Below are positions 8,466 through 16,888 of a stretch of DNA of 36,229 bases, in pieces. Below the pieces are notes generated by a model that saw nothing but the letters and a program-made list of their open reading frames with translations, was not told the origin of the DNA and made no database searches. Source of the DNA: Gemmatimonadota bacterium (GTDB taxonomy: Bacteria > JAAXHH01); assembly GCA_026706345.1 (NCBI GenBank), contig JAPOYX010000177.1:22992-59220 (forward strand), given 5' to 3'. Position numbers and translations under genes: made by a program. Each line of letters begins with the position of its first letter. The first letter of the stretch is position 1.

Positions 8466-9578
8466 ATGAGTAACCGGTCTGGCAAGCTGGCGGCCTGCAC
8501 GTCCAAGCCCTATGACAACGAAGAACACCTGAATATGCTGTACGAAAACGCCCCGAAGAAGTTCGCCTTCAGGGCGTCGGACCCGGACGGACTGTCCGCC
8601 TGGCAGGCCGCCTTTCGCCCGAAACTGCGGGAAGCCCTCGGCCTGGACAACATGGCATCGGATCTCTCGGGTTGGGTGCCAAAGGCCGAACGGCTCGAAT
8701 CCGCCGACCTGGGCAGTCATGTGCGGGAACGCTGGTATCTCTGGGTCGAACCAACGGTGCCGCTGCCGTTCTACCTCCTGTTGCCCAGTGGAGTGAAGTA
8801 TGGAGACGGGAGGCCGGACGGGACGGACCAGAATGGGGGCCTTCCCCTCGTGCCCCACGGCCACAACCATCCGCACATATACGTGGGCATTGCCCGGGAT
8901 GATGCGGAAGAGGCGCACATGATGGAGGGCGAGCGCGACATCGCCCGGCAGGCGGCCGCCGAGGAAGGCCACATCGTCATCGCGCCGACCACACGGGCCT
9001 TCGGGGAAACGCGCACGGCAAAGGACATCCGCGATGATAAGATGCACTCCTGCCGTGACCAGCTTGTTCACGACCTGCTGCTCGGAAGAACGCCCATCGG
9101 CGAACGCGTGTGGGACACGTCCCGCCTGATCGACTGGGCGGTCGCCAATCTGCCAATCGACGCCAATCGCATCGCCATTACGGGCAACTCGGGCGGCGGT
9201 ACGATATCCCTCTTTGCCTCGGCCTGCGAAACCCGGATCGCCCTCTCGATGCCGGGGTGTTATTTCTGCACGTTCGTGGGCAGCATCGGGATGATTCGCC
9301 ACTGCGAGTGCAACTATGTGCCCGGCATGCTTCGGCTGGGCGAAATGTACGACGTGGCCGGTCTGATCGCTCCCCGGCCCTTCTGCGCAATCGCCGGTCG
9401 GCATGACCCCATTTTCCCCATCGACCACGTCCATGCCGCCTTTGACCGGCTCAAGGCCGTCTACGCGGCCGCAGCCGCCGAGGATAAATGCGAGCTGGCC
9501 GTCGGAGAAGGGGGACATCGGTTCTACAAGACACCGGCCTGGGACTTCGTGCGCCGGCATTTCGGCACGCGGGCGTGA
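8466..9578 (+). CDS. Alpha/beta-hydrolase (dienelactone-hydrolase / acetylxylan-esterase-like)
   Basis: A 370-residue alpha/beta-hydrolase without a signal peptide, most like the abhydrolase_7 / acetyl xylan esterase group. The triad is visible: Ser242 in GNSGGG, Asp314 in GRHDPIFP and His351 in EGGHRF. An oxyanion-type HGH occurs earlier (VPHGHNHPH, about 121-129). The long segment between strands (EGHIVIAPTTRAFGETR) is typical of the group, which removes acyl groups from sugars or opens lactones. I chose the second of two adjacent ATGs (8463, 8466) because GGAG at 8456-8459 has better spacing to it. It sits between a membrane protein and a PhyH dioxygenase, consistent with the catabolic run of genes; the exact substrate is not visible. 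Confidence 0.85.
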   Translation: MSNRSGKLAACTSKPYDNEEHLNMLYENAPKKFAFRASDPDGLSAWQAAFRPKLREALGLDNMASDLSGWVPKAERLESADLGSHVRERWYLWVEPTVPLPFYLLLPSGVKYGDGRPDGTDQNGGLPLVPHGHNHPHIYVGIARDDAEEAHMMEGERDIARQAAAEEGHIVIAPTTRAFGETRTAKDIRDDKMHSCRDQLVHDLLLGRTPIGERVWDTSRLIDWAVANLPIDANRIAITGNSGGGTISLFASACETRIALSMPGCYFCTFVGSIGMIRHCECNYVPGMLRLGEMYDVAGLIAPRPFCAIAGRHDPIFPIDHVHAAFDRLKAVYAAAAAEDKCELAVGEGGHRFYKTPAWDFVRRHFGTRA

Positions 9579-9677
9579 AACGCGAATGTTCCCATACCAG
9601 ACTCGGAATCCAGGCAACGCCTTCGGCGGAACGCTTTCCCCGTGTCGAAAAACACGTGGAGTCCATGCGGAAAATTC

Positions 9678-9705
9678 TTGATAACTTCCAGGGATTCCAT
9701 ATAGT
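9678..9705 (+). promoter_or_regulatory. Sigma-70-type promoter for the PhyH dioxygenase gene
   Basis: TTGATA (9678-9683) is separated by 16 bases from TATAGT (9700-9705), each one mismatch from consensus. Transcription would start near 9712, giving a leader of about 42 bases. The AAGGAG at 9742-9747 sits six bases before the ATG at 9754. This suggests the PhyH gene starts its own transcript rather than relying only on readthrough. Confidence 0.55.
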
Positions 9706-9753
9706 TTTCTCAGATAACAGGATCATCGGCAACCGGTCATCAAGGAGCGCATC

Positions 9754-10629
9754 ATGGAAAGCGCCACGGTTCGAATCGATCCGCGTGAAGAGATCGGTTT
9801 CATGCATATCGACGAGACGGACTTCGGGTCCTTTACCACGGCCCAGCGCATCCGTCATCTTGAGGTCGAGGGCTACGTACACCTGCCGGATATGCTCGAC
9901 GACGACCACATCGCGCGTTTGAAGGCAGATCTGGCCGATGTGCCCATGGAGTGCAAAGATTACAGTGATTGCCAGACCTATTGCCTGGAAGCCCAGTGGC
10001 TCAGTCCGGCCATGGCCGAACTGATCGGCCATCCACCCATGATCGAGTTTCTGGAAGCGCTTATGGGGCCCGATATCGTGTTTACCCGGGGACTGTTCAC
10101 GCGGACGCTCTCGGGTTCGCCACCCATTTCCATGCACACGGACGGCCAGCCCTACGGCTCCTCCATCTTCAGCTACGAGGGCAGTTCACCAAGGCTGGTG
10201 CGCGTGCTCTACTACCTCGACGATCTGCCCCCTGAACGGGCGCCGTTCCGGGTGGTTCCACGCTCGCACCTGTCCTTTCACGCCCATGGCAATCCGTATG
10301 TGCGCTACAAGTCCCATCCCCAGGAGGTGACCCTGTGCGCGAAGGCGGGGTCGGCCCTGGTCATTCCCAAGGATGTCTTTCACGGCACCCATCCCAACCG
10401 TGATACGGTACCCCGGGAACTGATTCAGTTCGGTTACCGTCCGGCCTGGTCCGGGCCCGTCCAGCCCATGGAGGAGTGGGATCCGGGGGACGTGGCCGCC
10501 GCGCCCGTCCAGGCCAGACCTTTTCTTCAGAGTCCGAACAAGACCGGTCTGGAATGGCAGCAGCCGCACAAGCCCAAGGGGATGAAGAGCGAAGCGCCGG
10601 GGATCAATCCGGACAGGTGGGGAGATTGA
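9754..10629 (+). CDS. Phytanoyl-CoA dioxygenase (PhyH) family protein
   Basis: A 291-residue Fe(II)/2-oxoglutarate-dependent oxygenase. The 2-His-1-carboxylate facial triad is His128 and Asp130 (HTD in ISMHTDGQPYG) and a distal His at 210 or 213 (FHGTHPN). Arg221 in RELIQFGYRP is the probable 2-oxoglutarate carboxylate ligand. The N-terminus carries the typical PhyH segment (FTTAQRIRHLEVEGYVHLPDML, residues 27-48). Family members hydroxylate varied small molecules, so the substrate cannot be named. The start is well supported by AAGGAG six bases upstream and by a promoter at 9678-9705. A second, divergent PhyH protein is encoded at 18934-19656 in another operon. The C-terminal about 60 residues extend beyond the core fold and look partly disordered. 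Confidence 0.9.
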   Translation: MESATVRIDPREEIGFMHIDETDFGSFTTAQRIRHLEVEGYVHLPDMLDDDHIARLKADLADVPMECKDYSDCQTYCLEAQWLSPAMAELIGHPPMIEFLEALMGPDIVFTRGLFTRTLSGSPPISMHTDGQPYGSSIFSYEGSSPRLVRVLYYLDDLPPERAPFRVVPRSHLSFHAHGNPYVRYKSHPQEVTLCAKAGSALVIPKDVFHGTHPNRDTVPRELIQFGYRPAWSGPVQPMEEWDPGDVAAAPVQARPFLQSPNKTGLEWQQPHKPKGMKSEAPGINPDRWGD

Positions 10630-10704
10630 ACTGCCTCAACCCGGGTTTCACAAGTTGCCGGCGGGATAAATCGGGGACGGACACCCCCAGGAAGGGACAT
10701 CAGT

Positions 10705-11505
10705 ATGGCGGGTACTGCCTTGCGTAGCATCCAGCGTACCGCAGTAATGGCCGTGATGCTGGCCGCCTCGATTTCTACGGGCCGCACGGCCTCCGCGCAG
10801 ACCGAATTTCACCTGCAGGCGGGGAAACTCAGGAATCCCTTCGCGCAAAAGAGCGTGGAGTCCCTGGTGCTCACCGTACAACAGGCGTCTCAATGGAAGC
10901 TTGGGGACAGCTTCTTCTTCCTTGACTATATCGTTGACAGGACGAGGGACGGATTTAACGACCGTGATTTCTACGCCGAATGGTATCCAACCCTGAGCAT
11001 CGGCAAGCTGAAGCAGACGGAAGCGCGTCTGGGTAAGATTTCCGATGTCGCGTTTATCGCCGGAATCAACATGGGCGCCGATGCGAAGGTGTTCAAGTTT
11101 CTGCCGGGGCTCCGGGCGTCGTGGGATATTCCGGGCTTCCTGTTCCTGAATACCGATCTCACCGCCTATATCGACCGGAACTTCGGCGTGAAGAAGGATG
11201 GTGCGCCGAAGGAAGGGAACAGCTTTACGTTCGACGTGAACTGGGCCGCACCATTCAAGATAGGAGAACAGGCCTTCGCGATTATGGGTCACATGGAATA
11301 TATCGGGAGCAGATCGAACGAACTCGGCGGCCGTTACGACGGCTCCATCCTCGCACAGCCGCAGTTTGTCTGGGATCTCGGCCAGGCCATGGCCAACGAA
11401 CCCAATCAGTTTCTGCTCGGATTCGAGTACCAGTACTGGCGCAATAAGCTCGGCACGGACGAGGACGAAAACACCATCCAGTTTCTGGTGGTCTGGCGCC
11501 TCTAG
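10705..11505 (+). CDS. Tsx-like nucleoside-specific outer-membrane channel
   Basis: A 266-residue outer-membrane beta-barrel resembling the nucleoside-channel family Tsx (PF03502). A Sec signal peptide ends at ASA-Q (cleavage near 31/32). The mature chain has alternating aromatic strands, including the family-like SFFFLDYIVDRTRDGFNDRD (about 71-90) followed by FYAEWYPTLSIGKL, and ends in the aromatic strand NTIQFLVVWRL, as expected for BAM recognition. Tsx forms a narrow channel for nucleosides and related solutes. Length agrees with E. coli Tsx (about 270 mature residues). GGAAGGGA lies about eight bases before the ATG. It directly follows the PhyH gene, so the solute admitted may be the substrate of neighbouring enzymes; that is inference. 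Confidence 0.8.
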   Translation: MAGTALRSIQRTAVMAVMLAASISTGRTASAQTEFHLQAGKLRNPFAQKSVESLVLTVQQASQWKLGDSFFFLDYIVDRTRDGFNDRDFYAEWYPTLSIGKLKQTEARLGKISDVAFIAGINMGADAKVFKFLPGLRASWDIPGFLFLNTDLTAYIDRNFGVKKDGAPKEGNSFTFDVNWAAPFKIGEQAFAIMGHMEYIGSRSNELGGRYDGSILAQPQFVWDLGQAMANEPNQFLLGFEYQYWRNKLGTDEDENTIQFLVVWRL

Positions 11506-11611
11506 GACGGCCCTGTCACGCCGATTTCATGGTCAATCACCGGATTGCCGGGCGGGAGTGTCCGGTGACTCTTCGGTCATCGAGGCTCCCGCCCAACCTT
11601 TGGATATCCTG

Positions 11612-12652
11612 ATGAAAGCCGCCGTAATGGATGCCTTCGAATCGCCCCTCGAGGTGCGGGAAGTCCCTGATCCCGTACCGGCGGAGGACGGCGTCGTGAT
11701 CGAGGTGCGGGCCAACGGGATCTGCCGGAGCGACTGGCACGGATGGATGGGTCATGATACGTCGATCCGGCTGCCCCATGTGCCGGGGCACGAATTCGCC
11801 GGTGTGGTCGTCGAAAAGGGCGGCCTGGTGCGGAACTGGCGGGTCGGGGACCGGGTGACCGTGCCCTTCTGCGGCGGATGCGGCGTCTGCGCGCAGTGCC
11901 TGGCCGGCAATCACCACATCTGCGACAACGAGTACCAGCCGGGGTTTTCCGGATGGGGCGCCTTCGCCGGATACGTGGCCATGCCGTACGCCGACGTGAA
12001 TCTCGTCCGCCTGCCGGACGAACTGGACTTCGTCGAGGCGGCGAGCCTGGGCTGCCGGTTCATGACGGCTTTCCGCGGCGTGGTGGACCAGGGCCGGGTC
12101 ACCGGCGGCGACAGCGTGGCCATCCACGGCTGCGGTGGCGTGGGGTTGTCGGCAATCATGATCGCGAAGGCCCTGGGCGCCACGGTGATCGCCGTGGACA
12201 TAGACGACGACCGGTTGCAGTTGGCGAGGGACTTCGGCGCCGGGATGACGGTGAACGCCCGGACAAGTCCCGACGTGGTCAGGGAAATACGGGAGAAGAC
12301 GAGCGGCGGCGCCCTGATCTCGATCGACGCCCTCGGCAGCAGGGTCACCAGCCGGAATTCCATCCGCTGTCTTCGAAAAAGAGGCCGTCACGTTCAGATC
12401 GGCCTGACGCTGGCCGACGAGGCGGATGTCTCGATTCCCATGAACGCGGTAATTGCAAAAGAGCTTGAAATCGTGGGGAGCCACGGCATGCCGGCCCACC
12501 GGTACGCCGACCTGCTGCGCATGATCACATCCGGCGTGCTACGCCCCGGACGCCTGGTCGGCAAGACCGTTGCCCTAGAAGACGCCGGCGCCGAACTGGA
12601 GGCCATGGGCCGCTTCAGCCAGACGGGCGTAACGGTCATCGACCGATTCTGA
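11612..12652 (+). CDS. Zinc-dependent alcohol dehydrogenase (MDR family)
   Basis: A 346-residue medium-chain dehydrogenase/reductase. The catalytic zinc site is visible as Cys38 (GICRSDWHGW) and His60-Glu61 (PGHEFAG). The structural zinc site has Cys90, Cys93, Cys96 and Cys104 in GGCGVCAQCLAGNHHIC. The NAD(P)-binding motif is HGCGGVGLSAI (about 172-182), and AVDIDDDRL follows, whose acidic residue suggests NAD preference. Such enzymes oxidise alcohols or polyols; the closest flavour is the zinc-dependent alcohol dehydrogenase group acting on simple alcohols. The start is the ATG opening the conserved MKAAV; an upstream extension of the frame to 11366 overlaps the Tsx gene and is not coding. 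A weak TGGAT lies upstream. It could oxidise an alcohol product of the PhyH or esterase reactions. Confidence 0.9.
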   Translation: MKAAVMDAFESPLEVREVPDPVPAEDGVVIEVRANGICRSDWHGWMGHDTSIRLPHVPGHEFAGVVVEKGGLVRNWRVGDRVTVPFCGGCGVCAQCLAGNHHICDNEYQPGFSGWGAFAGYVAMPYADVNLVRLPDELDFVEAASLGCRFMTAFRGVVDQGRVTGGDSVAIHGCGGVGLSAIMIAKALGATVIAVDIDDDRLQLARDFGAGMTVNARTSPDVVREIREKTSGGALISIDALGSRVTSRNSIRCLRKRGRHVQIGLTLADEADVSIPMNAVIAKELEIVGSHGMPAHRYADLLRMITSGVLRPGRLVGKTVALEDAGAELEAMGRFSQTGVTVIDRF

Positions 12653-12753
12653 CGTCAACTGCCGGTTCTGACAGTCATCGCCCGGTTCTAAGGCGTTCAT
12701 AAACCGCATCCGGCACCGGTCGAGATTCTCGCCGCTATTTGAAAGGCACACGC

Positions 12754-13356
12754 ATGGCCGAGAAGGACATCATTGCGCTCGAAAGGCAGATATTCGAACT
12801 CACCGCGAAGCTGAACGAGTTGCGGAGAAACAACGATCCGCGGCCGGTACCCGACTACCGATTCGCCACGCTGACCGGAGAGGTCACCCTGCTCGACCTG
12901 TTCGCCGGCCGTGACCGCCTGCTGGCCATCCACAACATGGGACAGGGCTGCCGGTACTGCACGCTGTGGGCAGACGGATTCAACGGCATGCTTGCCCATC
13001 TCGAGGACGCCATTTCCGTCGTGCTCCTTTCAGGCGACCCCCCTGCCTTGCAGCGTGATTTCGCCAATTCGAGGAACTGGCGCTTCCGCCTCGCTTCCCA
13101 CGGCGGAGGCGAGTACATCGTAGAGCAGACGGTGATGGAAGGCGTGGAGAACATGCCCGGCGCAGTGCTCTACGAACGGCAGGGCGACCAGGTGCTACGA
13201 AAGAACAGCTGCGTATTCGGCCCCGGCGACCTGTACTGCTCCCTCTGGAACCTGCTGGGACTCGCCGGACTGGGTGAAGCGGAATGGACCCCGCAGTACC
13301 GGTACTGGCGACAGCCCGGGAAAATGGACGACGGCGGCGCCAATCTGCTGGAATAG
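12754..13356 (+). CDS. DUF899 thioredoxin-fold protein
   Basis: A 200-residue protein of the DUF899 / AhpC-TSA-like thioredoxin-fold group. After an N-terminal helix rich in Leu and Glu (residues 5-25), the fold contains DLFAGRDRLLAIHNM and the diagnostic GCRYCTLWADGFNG, giving Cys66-x-x-Cys69 at the redox position. FRLASHGGGEY and the C-terminal YCSLWNLLGLAGLG are further family features. The CxxC spacing suggests a dithiol oxidoreductase, although the family's activity is not firmly known. AAAGG lies nine bases before ATG 12754; an in-frame TTG 15 bases earlier (12739) is less likely. The ankyrin gene begins 56 bases downstream on the same strand and the two may be co-transcribed. Confidence 0.85.
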   Translation: MAEKDIIALERQIFELTAKLNELRRNNDPRPVPDYRFATLTGEVTLLDLFAGRDRLLAIHNMGQGCRYCTLWADGFNGMLAHLEDAISVVLLSGDPPALQRDFANSRNWRFRLASHGGGEYIVEQTVMEGVENMPGAVLYERQGDQVLRKNSCVFGPGDLYCSLWNLLGLAGLGEAEWTPQYRYWRQPGKMDDGGANLLE

Positions 13357-13412
13357 CGACTCGACCCGTTACAGCGGTTGGCGCGGTGCGCGACAGGCCT
13401 GCGGGAGGCGTG

Positions 13413-14519
13413 GTGTCAGACAGTCCAGCGATCAGGTTGTTCCAACGAAACTGGTTTCTACGTGAAGAGCGGTTACCGGACACCACGTACGCAGAAGAGC
13501 GCTTCATCGAAGCCGCCATTGGACAGGACCCCGGTCGATGGGACGGCCGACCGGACTTGACGCGGATGGCGGAAATCCTTGCCGAACATCCGACTGTTCT
13601 CGATCACATAGGCTCCCACTTGCTCACGGTGATTGTCGGAATGCGCGGCTGTGGAGGCGCGGTAACCATTCTCCTCGGTCGCGGGGTTACGCTTAACATC
13701 GACCCAATTGCCTACAACGTACTGCACGAAGCGGCCTGGGCGGGCTCCGCGGATACGCTCGAAGCCGTTTTCACATCGGGCGCGGCGGACGCCACCTCGG
13801 TTTCCGTCGAAAAGCCCCACACGGGCTGGCCCGCGAATCTCTCCCTCATGTACTGGGCCGCCTGGGGCGGATTTCCTGAAGTCGCCAGGCTCCTGATCGC
13901 TTACGGCGCCGGGAAACATCACGAACTACCTATTAAAGGCAACGGGGAGCGGGGAGAAACCTCCCTGCACGAGGCCGCGGCGCCGGGACTCTGGGGCGAC
14001 GAAGATTCACCCAGGAACCAGGGTAAGCGAGAAGTCGCCCGCATGCTTATCGAGGATGGTGCGGTGTACGACGGATGCGCGGCGGCGGGATTGAACGATG
14101 CGGAACAGCTCGGCAAACTGCTGGCTGCCGATCCCGGCACCGTTTCGGCGACCGGCGCTTACGGGATGACTCCCCTGCACTGGGCGTCGAGGGCGGGTTC
14201 GCTGGCCTGCGTCAAGCTGCTGCTGGATTATGGCGCCGATGTGGACGCACGGAACAAAGCGCGCCGAACCCCTTCGCAACTGGCGGCGGAAAGCGGCCGG
14301 GCGGAGGCCGTGAGGCTGCTGGCGGAGGCCGGCGCCGATCTGGACACCCAGGACCGCAAGGGACGTACTCCACTCCACAGGGCGACGTACGAAGGACACG
14401 CCGAGACCGCGGAAGCTCTGCTCGCCGCGGGCGCGGACAGGGCCGTGCTGAACAGGAACGGCAAAACCGCCTTCGAAATCGCGCGGCAAGGCGCTTCTTA
14501 TCTTAAGAAACGAACCTGA
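13413..14519 (+). CDS. Ankyrin-repeat protein
   Basis: A protein of about 368 residues, with no signal peptide, containing ankyrin repeats. The clearest three run from about residue 253 to 350: TPLHWASRAGSLACVKLLLD, TPSQLAAESGRAEAVRLLAE and TPLHRATYEGHAETAEALLA, each followed by the GAD turn. Earlier, degenerate repeats are recognisable (NVLHEAAWAGSADTLEAVF, YWAAWGGFPEVARLLIAYGA, TSLHEAAAPG). The fold mediates protein contacts and gives no catalytic role. The start is uncertain: I chose GTG 13413 because GGGAGG at 13403-13408 lies just upstream; GTG 13410 and ATG 13566 are alternatives. An open extension back to 13284 overlaps the DUF899 gene in another frame and lacks support. Confidence 0.8.
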   Translation: MSDSPAIRLFQRNWFLREERLPDTTYAEERFIEAAIGQDPGRWDGRPDLTRMAEILAEHPTVLDHIGSHLLTVIVGMRGCGGAVTILLGRGVTLNIDPIAYNVLHEAAWAGSADTLEAVFTSGAADATSVSVEKPHTGWPANLSLMYWAAWGGFPEVARLLIAYGAGKHHELPIKGNGERGETSLHEAAAPGLWGDEDSPRNQGKREVARMLIEDGAVYDGCAAAGLNDAEQLGKLLAADPGTVSATGAYGMTPLHWASRAGSLACVKLLLDYGADVDARNKARRTPSQLAAESGRAEAVRLLAEAGADLDTQDRKGRTPLHRATYEGHAETAEALLAAGADRAVLNRNGKTAFEIARQGASYLKKRT

Positions 14520-14544
14520 TGTCCGCCTACTCTGAGGTAAAACA

Positions 14545-15489
14545 ATGAACGTCCTGCTCAGGATGAACCTGATCGAACCACTGGTCGACGAAATTCGCCG
14601 GGTTGACGAGAGCGTACGGGTGATACGTACAGATTCGGAGGAGGAAGCCCTGGCCGTAATGCCGGAGATCGAAGTAGTCTGCGGCGAGATCACCCGGGCC
14701 CTGTTCGCGCGAAGGAGGAAACTCGCCTGGATCCAGAGTTGGGGCGCCGGGGTGGACGGACTGCTCTATCCCGAACTGGTGGAAAGCGACGTGGTGCTGT
14801 GCAGCGCGAAGGGCTTTGTGGGCGTGCACCTGGCCGACCACGGCATGGCGCTGTTGCTCACTCTGACCCGGGGAATCCATACCGCGATCCGCGATCCGGG
14901 CTGGGCACCGCGCTGGCCGATCCGCGACGCCTCGTGGGAACTGGCGGACCGGACCATGGGCATCGTGGGACTGGGCGGAACAGGCCGTGAAATGGCCAGG
15001 CGGGCGGCGGCCTTCGGCATGCGCGTCGTCGCCGTGGATCCCGAGGATGTCGAAGTGCCACCCGAAGTGGAAGCCTGCTGGGGCATGGAGCGTTTCCACG
15101 CACTCCTGGAACAGTCCGACGTCGTGGCCGTCTGCGCGCCGTTGACGGCGGAAACGGAAGGGTTGTTCGACCGGGCAGCCTTCGCCCGCATGCGCAACCA
15201 CGCGTTGTTGATCAATGTAACGAGGGGAAGGATCGTCGACGAAGCGGCCCTGCTGGAAGCGCTCGAAGGCGACCTGATCGGCGGAGCGGGCCTGGACGTG
15301 GTGCCGCAGGAGCCTCTACCTGACGACCATCCACTCTGGAAGATGGACAACGTGGTGATTACGCCCCATACGGCCGGGGGATCTCCCAACCGGGACGGCC
15401 GGTGCGTGGCGTTGTTCTGCGAGAACCTGAGGCGTTACCTGGATGGACTGCCGCTGGTGAGCGTGATCGACAAGCGCAAGGGGTACTGA
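14545..15489 (+). CDS. D-2-hydroxyacid dehydrogenase
   Basis: A 314-residue NAD(P)-dependent D-isomer-specific 2-hydroxyacid dehydrogenase. The nucleotide-binding motif GLGGTG is at 142-147. The catalytic residues are Arg227 (NVTRGRIVDE), Glu256 (VVPQEPLPD) and His275 (TPHTAGG). The family signature PLTAETEGLFDRAAFARM precedes them. Such enzymes reduce glyoxylate, hydroxypyruvate or other 2-keto acids; the WIQSWGAGVDG segment (62-72) corresponds to the glyoxylate/hydroxypyruvate-type substrate loop. GAGGT lies about eight bases before the ATG. It is the last gene of the long plus-strand run; the base composition drops sharply just after it. It starts 25 bases after the ankyrin gene, so co-transcription is likely. 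Confidence 0.93.
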   Translation: MNVLLRMNLIEPLVDEIRRVDESVRVIRTDSEEEALAVMPEIEVVCGEITRALFARRRKLAWIQSWGAGVDGLLYPELVESDVVLCSAKGFVGVHLADHGMALLLTLTRGIHTAIRDPGWAPRWPIRDASWELADRTMGIVGLGGTGREMARRAAAFGMRVVAVDPEDVEVPPEVEACWGMERFHALLEQSDVVAVCAPLTAETEGLFDRAAFARMRNHALLINVTRGRIVDEAALLEALEGDLIGGAGLDVVPQEPLPDDHPLWKMDNVVITPHTAGGSPNRDGRCVALFCENLRRYLDGLPLVSVIDKRKGY

Positions 15490-16888
15490 TAGGGGTGGAA
15501 CAAGATTAAGCAGATAGGATTCTCACACGAGATTGAACTTACTAATCCACCTCAGTTGTGGTTTTCCTATTCGGTTTCAAGAATATGAATGACCTAAACG
15601 TTGAATTTCGTAGATTAGAAATCAGTCACCAGGCAAAAAAAGTAGAACTGAGAATCTGAATGCTTGATTTAAACATCCTAATGTAACGGCGATATTCCAG
15701 CTATCTCTCCAAGTGTGGGAGCGTTTATCGCCGAAGCTAGTGGGGTTTGTTTAGAACACAATGGTCATAAACGTGGCAAGACTTTTTCGGTCCGTGGTTA
15801 TCGACAGAACCAGCATTCAATAGATTGGCCTACGATTACAAGTCAGTCTGTGGTAGCATGGAACGACCTTGAACAGGCTACTGAGTATGGTGCCGTAGCC
15901 ATTGCAGTTTTGGTCGCTAAAGAGGAAATCGCTGACGAGTTACGAGAACTAATGGAACAAGTCAATTTTCACCGGCACCTATTACTAAGGGGTGTTACAC
16001 TAGAAGAAACTGAAATCCAAATGAGTTTATCAGGTCAGGGGGTCGGGTTTGGACTAATTAGTCAAGTCGACCTGTTAGATCGTATTGATACCTCGTCAAA
16101 TGTCCTGCGGCGTATTGCCGAACGGCGAAGCAATAGACCTTTCAGGGAGAAAGGCAGGGTGGGGAAATCTTTAGGAGACTATCAACTGTACGTTTCTACT
16201 CCAAGATCTGCAAGTTTTGCGGTGACCTTAAAGGTAGGTAGACCCACAGCTCAATTGTCAATTGATGGAATAGATAATAGGCCCTTAGCCGTCATAGATG
16301 AGTTTCTGGATCTATTTGAACTAATGGGGCAATCAAAAGTTCCTGAACTAAAAGATCGGATTCGTGATCCAGCCTACTTGCGGAACTTCATCGCTCTATC
16401 AGAGAAAATAGCGCCGGATGGAGAACGAGTTCGACAGGTCGGTTTCACAGCACTCCGAGAAGGGAAAGAGCGCATAGTCGAGGTGAAAACGCCTTCATCT
16501 GTTCTTCCCTCGATGTCAGATTTTGAATTACCGAAACAGCAAGTTACTGAACCTAAACATATCAAATTAAGTGGGTTACTATGTTTTGCAGATGCGACCC
16601 GAGATAAAGACAACACAATCAAGATTGTTGACGATCAAGGTACACCCCATATCGTCGAAGTACCAGAAGGTATGATGGACGATATAGTGCGTCCAATGTG
16701 GAACTCACAGGTTACAATCGAAGGTACTCAAACAGGGAAACGTGTATTACTTCTTGATGTCATGCCTGATGAATCAGACTAAATGATCAGAAACCTCTCA
16801 AGTACTCGAATTAATAAATTGGATATTTCTTGGTTGATTGGATCTTTATCTAATTCATTTTCTTACCACTTGGCGTAACATACAACGC
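15490..16888. other. AT-rich island between GC-rich genes
   Basis: Base composition and codon use change abruptly after 15490 and return at about 16890. The 225 bases before the gene contain no promoter I can defend, only a 24-codon frame at 15585-15659. The 106 bases after the gene are AT-rich and featureless. No terminal inverted repeats, integrase or target duplication is visible, so this is called an island on composition alone. Confidence 0.6.
15715..16782 (+). CDS. Uncharacterised protein in an AT-rich island
   Basis: About 355 residues, no signal peptide and no hydrophobic segment, so probably cytoplasmic. I do not recognise a named domain. The N-terminal part (GAFIAEASGVCLEHNGH, then WNDLEQATEYGAVAIAVLVA at about 50-69) resembles the start of uncharacterised proteins that I recall from scattered bacterial genomes. 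The C-terminal part is beta-rich and ends in a segment (IKLSGLLCFADATRDKDNTI, then WNSQVTIEGTQTGKRVLLLDV) that could be an OB-like or SH3-like barrel. The GTG start is uncertain: reading the same frame upstream gives IPAISPSVGAF, which looks coding, and an ATG at 15681 would join it if one base were removed. Codon use is far more AT-rich than that of all neighbours, suggesting horizontal transfer. Confidence 0.65.
   Translation: MGAFIAEASGVCLEHNGHKRGKTFSVRGYRQNQHSIDWPTITSQSVVAWNDLEQATEYGAVAIAVLVAKEEIADELRELMEQVNFHRHLLLRGVTLEETEIQMSLSGQGVGFGLISQVDLLDRIDTSSNVLRRIAERRSNRPFREKGRVGKSLGDYQLYVSTPRSASFAVTLKVGRPTAQLSIDGIDNRPLAVIDEFLDLFELMGQSKVPELKDRIRDPAYLRNFIALSEKIAPDGERVRQVGFTALREGKERIVEVKTPSSVLPSMSDFELPKQQVTEPKHIKLSGLLCFADATRDKDNTIKIVDDQGTPHIVEVPEGMMDDIVRPMWNSQVTIEGTQTGKRVLLLDVMPDESD

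Noticed and set aside
8442-9617. Minus-strand frame opposite the esterase gene
   Set aside because: Antisense shadow in GC-rich codons; the plus frame contains Ser/Asp/His catalytic motifs.
15585-15659. Short frame of 24 codons before the AT-rich island gene
   Set aside because: Plausible but no ribosome site and too short to support; could be a leader peptide or chance.
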